A stretch of 5,508 bases of DNA from positions 1-5,508 of the forward strand of contig CALITN010000044.1 of NCBI GenBank assembly GCA_938041595.1, written 5' to 3'. Numbering within the stretch: the first letter of the stretch is position 1; every line of letters begins with the position of its first letter. Shown piece after piece: positions 1 through 5,508 of this stretch. This stretch comes from an uncultured Flavobacteriaceae bacterium. GTDB lineage: Bacteria > Bacteroidota > Bacteroidia > Flavobacteriales > Flavobacteriaceae. The notes beneath the pieces are model-generated. The model made no database searches, had not been told where the DNA came from, and worked only from the letters and a program-made list of their open reading frames with translations. The position numbers and the translations under genes are program-made.

Positions 1-3000
1 TATTCGTCTCCGGATCTATAACAATTTCGATCAAGGCTTTGTCATTGATGTCCAATTCAAAATCCATTTCCAAAATTTTGCGTCCCAGTCCGACAACCAC
101 ATCCGTGGCTTCAAGCGAATCTTCTTTGATTTTGGAAACAAAATCAATGTAGGAGGTATCCACCAATCCGTAGTCTTCGGTCCAAGGAATTTTGAAATTA
201 GTTCCTTCTTCGGTTTCACCATCTAAGCTAATTCGAAGGGATTTGCTAGGGCCTAGTAAGCTTCCTGTACCTCCAAAAAATCCCTGCCCATAAAATATAC
301 GCTCGGGAGACTCTTCTATATTGAAAACCAACATACGATCGGTGGAAATAGCAAAGTCCATTTCCCAATTCTTAAAATTACTATGAGAATAGCTTCCATC
401 GATGATTCCTTTGGTGTCGAATATTGGGTCTCTAAACACCGCCTTAGAAAAACTAAAACTTTGGTTGGCGAGTACAATTCGTGTGTTTGGATCAAATGCA
501 TAAAACAAATTCAAATAGGGAATGGATAAGCCTCCTTTGGAAATGCGCAGTTCACCATCATGTCGCAAGGCATTCAAAGGCCCCCAAAGATTGGCCATCC
601 CTGTGGCCATGCCTTGAATTTCATCCAATGTTCCGTTGGCTAATGGATTCAAAAAATCCAAACGAAAGCTGTCAAAGTCAAGGTCAAAATTGATGTTGGG
701 CTGTTTGACACTATTCAATATATTGCCTTGGCCAGAAAGAGTGGTTTTTCCATCCTTAACAAAGGCTAGAGCGCTCCTATAAGAGCCCACCTGATTGTTC
801 CCAAAAAGGGAAAGTGAGAATTCTCCCATGGCTTCCTTATTAAGGGAAAGGGCAGCCACATCCATTTTCAAGTCAAAATTATTTTTACTGGGCGAACGAT
901 TGGTCTCTAAAGAAAGATTTAACTTTCCTTGAATACTAAAATTTTTGATCTCGGGTAAAAGTCCCTCCAAGTCAACTTGCTGCAATTGAGACTGAATACT
1001 GTAAGCCGCACTATTTACATAATTACCCTCTAGGGAGATACGCTGTTCTTGAGCCATTGCCTGAAATGCTTCTACTGACCATCGTTTGCTTTGAGTGCTA
1101 TAACTGATTTGTGCATTGGGACGAAATTCCCAGTCTGTATTCTTGTAGCGAATGGACGATGGGAGTAAACGAAAAGTGAGTTCTTCATTTTCGGAGATCG
1201 TATGAATGGCTTCTAAAGAAAATGCATCTTGACTTCCGTTTCCTTTGGCATTAAACTGCATAAGTATTCCTCGATCCTCTTGCGAGCTAACAAGAGACAG
1301 CTCTGAAAATGTATAGTTTTTGATTTGCAATGCCTCCATAGCAATGGTGTTGGATGCATTGGAAGATTCTGGTTCCAAACGAAGTGAAAGGCCTTTGACA
1401 ATACTACTTTGGTAATTAATCAAAGGAGCTTCTATCTGTAAACGCCCTTTGGAAGCATCGGAATGCAATAAGCCGAAAAGGGTGAAATCATTTTTGATTC
1501 CCCAATCTGGAAAGGCTGTTGCGAGTACTTTCTGAGAAATCCTCAAATCAACCAGCGCATTTTGTGGCTGTTTGAAAGGCTGGGCCACAGTGAATGGATA
1601 GGCGCGGCTTAAGGTGTTTTTGAGAAGTTGCTCAAGTTGGGAAAGTTGGAAATTCCCACGAAGCTTTCCTTGAATCAAATCAGAATCAGAAACAGTGAGT
1701 GCTCGGTTTAGACCATTCGCTTTTACTTGAAGTATAAAGTCATCAAACCGTACCTTTTCCGTAGCCGTTTTTAGCTGGATGTTATCAAATCTAAAGTTTC
1801 CATTGATCTTGTCAATTTGAGTATCAGTAAATCGTCCAGAGCTTGTTCCACTTAGCAGTGCTTTTCGGGGTTCCAGCATAGGGTTTAAAAGACTTAAATC
1901 CAACTTTGCTACATCGATTTGAAACTCATTGACTTTCAAATTACTTTGGGGGGATAGATCAAAACGACTTTGCAATTCAACCTGTGAATCTGCTATGGCT
2001 AGGGTTCCTTCCCATTGTCCTTTTTGAAGGGATCCTTCGCTTTGTATCCCTTTGAATACCTTTTGTTTATGCTGGAATTGATCCAACGTTAGTGCCCAAG
2101 TGGCAGCCGTCCACATCCCTGCTTTTTGAGTTCCCTCCAATACCAACTGACCTCCTAGCCTTCCAAAGGTGCTGGATGGAGCGAAAACGGATAGGTCCAT
2201 TGGGGCTGCGTCTAGGGTTAAGCGTAACTCTTTGGTGTTGTTTGTTGCCTTCAGCTGTTCAAATGAAGCATTGATTCGGTTGTTGCCTTGCCTCAAAACA
2301 CCCTCTACAACAATTCCTTTGGGACTGATGTCTGTCATTCCTGCATAGTTGAATGTCTCTTTTGCTCGAAGCTCTATCTTGTTTTTCGCTAGCAGCTTTT
2401 GAAGGGGAGATTTGTTAATCAGTGCTGACGTAAATGTGAATGAAGCAATATTTGTTTGGATGGCATTCAGCCTTTGGATACTGTCCAAGGACAATACACC
2501 CGTAGCTTGAAGTTCAAAATCGGCTGCGGCAACATTCAGCTTTGAAAAGACAAACCGCTTCAAAGGACCTCTCCCCTGAAATTTACCCCGAATGTTTTTA
2601 GAGTAATAGGCTTCCCATCCCCATTCGTTTGGGTTCAATTGGTCGAGATCTATTTTTAAATCCAAGTTTGCATCTCTATCGGGAGTAGGAAGCTGCATCT
2701 GAAACGATCCTGATAGTTTGCTTGTAGCTGTTTGAATTTCTAGGGAATCAACGCTCAGATTTTGTGCGGTTTTGGCCACCACAGCAGACAGCTTTTGAAT
2801 CGAAAACCCATCAGCATTTGAAAACTGAAGATGTTGTAATTTCCCTGCAATCTCTTTTTCTTGAACACGAACGTTTTCTACTGCAAACTGAAGATTGCTA
2901 AACGTTTGCTGACCCTTTTTGAGTTGGGGTAGGTCTATATGAATAGTTCCCTTAGAAAAACGCATCTTCTTTAAGCCAAAGGCCGACTGGGTGTTTTTAT

Positions 3001-3361
3001 TGGTTTTATTTAGCCCAAGACCTTGAATAAAGTACTCAAGGTTGGTTAGCGAATCACCCGGATACTGTTTTAGGTTGAGATCAAAACCCTCAAGAATTGC
3101 GCTGTCAAATTCAATATTACCTTGAAAGGCCTTGGAAGGAGCCGTAAGTGCTGCCTTAAATTCTTTAATATAAAACAGAGTATCCTTGCGGTGATCAAAT
3201 CCAACAACACCCCTAAAGCTTACATTACCCAATAGATCTATTTGAATTTTATTGAATTGTAATTCCTGATTGGTTGCGGTTTGAAGAGCATTGGTCAAAC
3301 GTCGAGCCAGTGAGGTTTGTACCGAGGACAATGAGAATATAAAAAAGCCCAAGAACATCAT
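1..3361 (-). CDS. tamB: TamB-like translocation/assembly module protein (DUF490 family), 3' end outside the window
   Basis: One stop-free frame covers the whole interval and continues past position 1; about 1120 residues are visible from the ATG at 3361. TamB proteins are anchored in the inner membrane and span the periplasm as a long beta-rich groove, with roles in outer-membrane protein assembly and lipid transport. What is seen: an N-terminal hydrophobic segment, then a very long region of alternating polar and hydrophobic residues typical of AsmA/TamB repeats, with no catalytic motifs. The visible end, DFELDINDKALIEIVIDPET (about residues 1100-1119), is the conserved start of the C-terminal TamB domain in Bacteroidota. 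Family members there are usually around 1400-1700 residues, so several hundred are probably missing. The start is uncertain: 3361 is the first in-frame ATG (GTG at 3364), but both fall inside the membrane segment, while the open frame continues upstream through KIKRGRQIILVLSISF. The true N-terminus is probably longer. The gene is divergent from tsaD. No clear promoter or ribosome binding site precedes 3361. Family assignment is confident; the exact role in this organism is inferred. Confidence 0.92.
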   Translation of the reverse strand, partial: MMFLGFFIFSLSSVQTSLARRLTNALQTATNQELQFNKIQIDLLGNVSFRGVVGFDHRKDTLFYIKEFKAALTAPSKAFQGNIEFDSAILEGFDLNLKQYPGDSLTNLEYFIQGLGLNKTNKNTQSAFGLKKMRFSKGTIHIDLPQLKKGQQTFSNLQFAVENVRVQEKEIAGKLQHLQFSNADGFSIQKLSAVVAKTAQNLSVDSLEIQTATSKLSGSFQMQLPTPDRDANLDLKIDLDQLNPNEWGWEAYYSKNIRGKFQGRGPLKRFVFSKLNVAAADFELQATGVLSLDSIQRLNAIQTNIASFTFTSALINKSPLQKLLAKNKIELRAKETFNYAGMTDISPKGIVVEGVLRQGNNRINASFEQLKATNNTKELRLTLDAAPMDLSVFAPSSTFGRLGGQLVLEGTQKAGMWTAATWALTLDQFQHKQKVFKGIQSEGSLQKGQWEGTLAIADSQVELQSRFDLSPQSNLKVNEFQIDVAKLDLSLLNPMLEPRKALLSGTSSGRFTDTQIDKINGNFRFDNIQLKTATEKVRFDDFILQVKANGLNRALTVSDSDLIQGKLRGNFQLSQLEQLLKNTLSRAYPFTVAQPFKQPQNALVDLRISQKVLATAFPDWGIKNDFTLFGLLHSDASKGRLQIEAPLINYQSSIVKGLSLRLEPESSNASNTIAMEALQIKNYTFSELSLVSSQEDRGILMQFNAKGNGSQDAFSLEAIHTISENEELTFRLLPSSIRYKNTDWEFRPNAQISYSTQSKRWSVEAFQAMAQEQRISLEGNYVNSAAYSIQSQLQQVDLEGLLPEIKNFSIQGKLNLSLETNRSPSKNNFDLKMDVAALSLNKEAMGEFSLSLFGNNQVGSYRSALAFVKDGKTTLSGQGNILNSVKQPNINFDLDFDSFRLDFLNPLANGTLDEIQGMATGMANLWGPLNALRHDGELRISKGGLSIPYLNLFYAFDPNTRIVLANQSFSFSKAVFRDPIFDTKGIIDGSYSHSNFKNWEMDFAISTDRMLVFNIEESPERIFYGQGFFGGTGSLLGPSKSLRISLDGETEEGTNFKIPWTEDYGLVDTSYIDFVSKIKEDSLEATDVVVGLGRKILEMDFELDINDKALIEIVIDPETN

Positions 3362-3442
3362 CACTACGAATGAAATACTAAGTACTAATATTATTTGCCT
3401 ACCTCTTTTGATTTTATCCTTTATTTTTGTTGTTCTAAAAGC
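3362..3442. promoter_or_regulatory. tamB: Divergent tamB/tsaD control region, probably including the true tamB 5' coding end
   Basis: These 81 bases separate the first in-frame tamB ATG from the tsaD ATG. On the minus strand they stay open in the tamB frame and encode basic residues (KDKIKRGR) followed by a hydrophobic stretch that continues directly into the membrane segment of TamB. Most of the interval is therefore probably coding rather than spacer. The minus strand also carries AAAGGA at 3422-3417, four bases before an in-frame ATC (3412-3410). The in-frame stop that closes the frame upstream is a TGA inside tsaD, near 3530. Promoters for both genes must fit here or inside the neighbouring coding sequence. 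Confidence 0.5.
3422..3429 (+). promoter_or_regulatory. Candidate Bacteroidota -7 element (TAnnTTTG) for tsaD
   Basis: TATTTTTG matches the Bacteroidota sigma-ABfr -7 consensus TAnnTTTG exactly. It lies 13 bases before the tsaD ATG, so transcription would begin at about 3435-3437 with a leader of only about 7 bases. The partner -33 element is poor: the nearest TTTG (3394-3397) is 24 bases upstream, longer than usual, and TTTG at 3407-3410 is too close. The site overlaps the probable 5' end of tamB on the other strand. The motif is short and AT-rich, so a chance match is quite possible. Confidence 0.3.
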
Positions 3443-4468
3443 ATGGAAGTGTCTACACCATTTTACACCTTGGGCATCGAATCTTCTTGTGACGATACAG
3501 CTGCCGCTATACTTTGTGACGGTAAAGTTCTGTCAAATTGTATTGCCAATCAAGAAATTCACAAAAGATATGGTGGAGTAGTTCCTGAATTGGCTTCGCG
3601 AGCGCATCAATCCAACATCATTCCCGTGGTTACAGCCGCTATAGAGCAAGCTGGTATTGAAAAAAAACAACTCAACCTTGTTGCCTTTACCCAGGGCCCG
3701 GGTCTTTTGGGTTCCTTATTGGTGGGTAGCAGCTTTGCCAAATCACTAGCCATGGGGCTGAACATTCCCTTTTTGGCGGTCAATCATATGCAAGCACACT
3801 TACTGGCTTCATTTATAGACCATCCCGAACAAAAGCGGCCCCGTTTTCCCTTTTTAGGTGTCACGGTTTCTGGAGGCCACACCCAAATTGTTCATTGCAA
3901 AGCCGCCTTTGACATGAAAGTTATCGGTGAAACCCAAGACGATGCCATTGGTGAAGCTTTTGATAAATGTGGAAAAATCATTGGTTTGCCCTACCCTGCG
4001 GGCCCCTCTTTGGATCGCTTGGCAAAACAGGGAAATCCAAAGGCGTTTGCTTTTCCCATTCCCAAAATGGATGGACTCAGTATGAGCTATAGTGGAATAA
4101 AAACTGCCTTTTTGAACTTTATCAATAAGCATCAAAACAAAGACCCTCAGTTTGTAGCAAAAAACCGAGAAGACCTATGTGCTTCGCTTCAATGGACATT
4201 GATCGAAAACATCTTTCGCAAAATAGAGCAAGCCGTAAAGGACACTGGAATCCGTCGTATTGTAATTGGTGGGGGGGTTTCTGCCAATTCCGAAATCCGT
4301 GCTCGGTTGTTGGCTAAAGCTAAAACCGATCAGTGGACGGTCCATTTACCCCCATTTGAATACACAACAGACAATGCTGCCATGATCGGTATGGTGGGCT
4401 ATTTACAAGCGCATTCCAAGCGTTATAGTGATTTTACTGCGATTGCCAACCCTCGATTAGGCTTTTAA
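3443..4468 (+). CDS. tsaD: tRNA N6-adenosine threonylcarbamoyltransferase TsaD
   Basis: TsaD (Kae1/Qri7/YgjD family, ASKHA fold) transfers the threonylcarbamoyl group from threonylcarbamoyl-AMP to A37 of ANN-decoding tRNAs, forming t6A in the cytoplasm with TsaB and TsaE. The 341-residue product has the usual family length. Visible motifs: LGIESSCDDTAAA (residues 10-22), GPGLLGSLLVG (85-95), the metal-binding HMQAH (His115, His119), the nucleotide-binding SGGHT (143-147), YPAGP (184-188), SYSGIKTA (215-222), GGGVSAN (276-282) and TTDNAAMIG with metal-ligand Asp310. All expected active-site residues are present. The ATG at 3443 is chosen because it leaves a normal short leader before LGIESS. 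A TTG at 3395 in the same frame would add 16 residues (PTSFDFILYFCCSKS) foreign to the family and running antisense to the tamB 5' end. Only A-rich sequence precedes the ATG, as is common in Bacteroidota. The stop lies one base before rsmE. Confidence 0.97.
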   Translation: MEVSTPFYTLGIESSCDDTAAAILCDGKVLSNCIANQEIHKRYGGVVPELASRAHQSNIIPVVTAAIEQAGIEKKQLNLVAFTQGPGLLGSLLVGSSFAKSLAMGLNIPFLAVNHMQAHLLASFIDHPEQKRPRFPFLGVTVSGGHTQIVHCKAAFDMKVIGETQDDAIGEAFDKCGKIIGLPYPAGPSLDRLAKQGNPKAFAFPIPKMDGLSMSYSGIKTAFLNFINKHQNKDPQFVAKNREDLCASLQWTLIENIFRKIEQAVKDTGIRRIVIGGGVSANSEIRARLLAKAKTDQWTVHLPPFEYTTDNAAMIGMVGYLQAHSKRYSDFTAIANPRLGF

Positions 4469-4469
4469 G

Positions 4470-5174
4470 ATGGATTTTTTCTACCAACCCGAATTAGCTG
4501 CCCCCGACCAGCAAATAAAGTTGTCAGAAATGGAAAGCAAGCATTTGTCAAGAGTTTTGCGAAAAAAACCGGGGGACACTATTGGGCTTCTCAATGGGAT
4601 TGGAGGCACTGCTACAGGACAGCTTCTCAGCACTGATCCCAAGGGGTGTTTGGTTCAAATTACTTCTTTTGAACAAGCTGCTCCACCACCCTACACGGTG
4701 CATATTGCCATGGCTCCTACCAAAAGCAATGATCGATTTGAATGGTTTTTGGAAAAAGCTACTGAAATTGGAATTACTCAAATCACTCCTTTGCTGTGTC
4801 AGCATTCGGAACGTCGGAAAATCAATCCAGAGCGTTTTGAACGGATTATCTTAAGTGCTACCAAACAATCAAAACAACCTTTTAAACCTATTCTAAATCC
4901 CTTAACCTCGTTTGAAGATTTTGTGTTAAATAATTCGGATTGCTTGCTAGCCCATTGCCGATCGGGAAACAAAAAAGGGCTTCTGAATGAGGTACCATTG
5001 AAGCCACATACCACCCTTTTGATTGGTCCAGAAGGGGATTTTACCCAAGATGAAATTAATCTGGCTCTTCAGCAAGGAGCAACGGCTATTCAACTGGGTG
5101 CACAGCGATTTCGAACAGAAACGGCAGGGATTGTGGCTTGCCATACCCTAGCAATAAAAGCCGAATGGACATAG
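4470..5174 (+). CDS. rsmE: 16S rRNA (uracil(1498)-N(3))-methyltransferase RsmE
   Basis: RsmE is a SPOUT-class (trefoil-knot) S-adenosylmethionine-dependent enzyme that methylates N3 of U1498 (E. coli numbering) in 16S rRNA of the 30S subunit. The 234-residue product has the usual length. The N-terminal PUA-like RNA-binding part (about 1-70) contains HLSRVLR (25-31). The SPOUT domain contains APTKSNDRFEWFLEKATEIG (82-101), a SERRK segment (113-117), TKQSKQP (131-137), the SAM-binding loop LIGPEGDFTQDE (184-195) and the knot motif LGAQRFRTETAG (209-220). These match the family signatures GPEGG and LG.R.LRTETA, with GPEGD and AQRF as mild variants. The start ATG follows the tsaD TAA after one base, with a weak AGG at 4459-4461 as a possible ribosome binding site inside tsaD. 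The two genes are therefore very probably one operon with coupled translation. No terminator hairpin is evident downstream. Confidence 0.96.
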   Translation: MDFFYQPELAAPDQQIKLSEMESKHLSRVLRKKPGDTIGLLNGIGGTATGQLLSTDPKGCLVQITSFEQAAPPPYTVHIAMAPTKSNDRFEWFLEKATEIGITQITPLLCQHSERRKINPERFERIILSATKQSKQPFKPILNPLTSFEDFVLNNSDCLLAHCRSGNKKGLLNEVPLKPHTTLLIGPEGDFTQDEINLALQQGATAIQLGAQRFRTETAGIVACHTLAIKAEWT

Positions 5175-5367
5175 CCTTCAAACCTCTAATTATTTTTTAG
5201 CATTTTGATTAAGACAGTTCCAAATGTGTTTTATATCATGACAGTTAGCATGAGTATTCAATATTTGAAGGAAGAAATTTAAAAATGAATGGAACACTTT
5301 ACCCAGTAGATAAAACCTTTTAAGGTATTGAAACACCTACCCACACCGTTGTAATCAACTAGAAATA
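5175..5367. other. Intergenic spacer between rsmE and the VOC gene
   Basis: This is an AT-rich spacer of 193 bases. It holds no strong GC-rich hairpin followed by a T-run, so no intrinsic terminator for the tsaD-rsmE transcript can be named. An 8-base inverted repeat, CCTTCAAA (5175-5182) and TTTGAAGG (5264-5271), brackets its first half, and a weak ACCTT-TT-AAGGT hairpin sits at 5315-5326. Two tiny ATG-initiated frames, of 14 codons (5238-5282) and 12 codons (5285-5323), are present without supporting evidence. No exact TAnnTTTG promoter element was found ahead of the VOC gene. Confidence 0.5.
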
Positions 5368-5508
5368 ATGAAAGTAAGTCACGTTCTATACAAGGTTAAT
5401 GATTTAGAAAGCGCCGTAGTCAAATTCCAAAATATGGGCTTTAAAGTTGAATATGGTTCCAAAAATAAACCCCATAATGCATTAATCTATTTTTCAGAAG
5501 GACCTTAT
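5368..5508 (+). CDS. VOC/glyoxalase-like domain protein, N-terminal fragment cut by the window edge
   Basis: The 47 visible codons begin MKVSHVLYKVNDLESAVVKF and continue through MGFKVEYG to HNALIYFSEGPY. This is the classic first beta-alpha-beta unit of the vicinal oxygen chelate fold: a strand with an early His (His5), a helix opening with DLESAV, then a GF.VEYG strand. The NALIYF-x-EG segment resembles glyoxalase_3-type members, where this region precedes a strand carrying a metal-ligand acidic residue. The substrate cannot be assigned; the superfamily includes dioxygenases, lyases, resistance proteins and non-enzymatic binders. The ATG is preceded by A-rich sequence (AGAAATA) with no Shine-Dalgarno match. 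The gene lies 193 bases after rsmE on the same strand, so it is probably not part of the tsaD-rsmE operon, although read-through cannot be excluded. The open frame continues past the right edge, and a full-length single-domain protein would need roughly 100-200 more residues. Confidence 0.8.
   Translation, partial: MKVSHVLYKVNDLESAVVKFQNMGFKVEYGSKNKPHNALIYFSEGPY

Noticed and set aside
31..693. Short plus- and minus-strand frames (60-70 codons) at the left end
   Set aside because: All lie across the continuous TamB frame, whose translation matches conserved Bacteroidota TamB sequence here.
2092..2274. 60-codon plus-strand frame
   Set aside because: It is antisense to TamB, with no domain and no ribosome binding site.
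3395..3442. 16-residue N-terminal extension of TsaD from a TTG start
   Set aside because: The added residues do not resemble TsaD N-termini, they overlap the probable tamB 5' coding end antisense, and the ATG at 3443 gives the standard family length and leader.
3291..3581. 96-codon plus-strand frame with a hydrophobic stretch spanning the tamB/tsaD junction
   Set aside because: It is antisense to the start of tamB and out of frame inside tsaD. Its hydrophobic part is the complement of the TamB membrane segment, so it is a shadow.
3854..4135. 93-codon minus-strand frame inside tsaD
   Set aside because: It lies wholly antisense to conserved TsaD motifs and has no recognisable domain of its own.
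4548..4854. Overlapping 85- to 90-codon frames on both strands inside rsmE
   Set aside because: They overlap the well-supported rsmE frame and show no family resemblance.
5213..5246. Direct repeat of GACAGTT in the rsmE-VOC spacer
   Set aside because: A seven-base repeat in about 200 bases is easily due to chance, and no third copy or array is present.
5315..5326. ACCTT-TT-AAGGT as a terminator hairpin
   Set aside because: The stem is only 4-5 base pairs, AT-rich, and not followed by a T-run; it is too weak to call a terminator.

Overview
The window looks like chromosomal DNA from a member of the Bacteroidota, most likely class Flavobacteriia. This rests on moderately AT-rich coding DNA, weak or absent Shine-Dalgarno sequences, a Bacteroidota-type TAnnTTTG element, and protein variants typical of that group (a TamB whose last visible segment reads ELDINDKALIEIVID, and a TsaD with HMQAH and YPAGP). 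The genus cannot be named from the sequence alone.

Layout. Positions 1 to about 3361 on the minus strand are one uninterrupted open frame encoding most of a TamB-like translocation/assembly module protein. Its C-terminus lies beyond the left edge. Transcribed away from it on the plus strand is tsaD (3443-4468), for tRNA t6A modification. After a single spacer base comes rsmE (4470-5174), for 16S rRNA m3U methylation. A 193-base intergenic stretch with no convincing terminator follows. At the right edge (5368 onward) is the first third or so of a small VOC/glyoxalase-like protein.

How the genes fit together. tsaD and rsmE are almost certainly co-transcribed and probably translationally coupled; both act on the translation apparatus by modifying RNA. 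The TamB-like protein belongs to envelope biogenesis and shares only the divergent control region with tsaD. From memory, this neighbourhood recurs in Flavobacteriia, so the window is mainly conserved housekeeping DNA. No mobile element, CRISPR array, tRNA, rRNA or defence system was found.

The most notable point is the tamB/tsaD junction. The tamB frame runs upstream through a full membrane anchor and a basic N-terminus, but no ATG, GTG or TTG in that frame precedes the middle of the membrane segment. An ATG in another frame overlaps the tsaD start in a CATG palindrome and would join the tamB frame if one A were added to, or re-read in, an A5 run. An ATC codon preceded by AAAGGA is a second explanation. 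I see no clear sign of a previously undescribed system.
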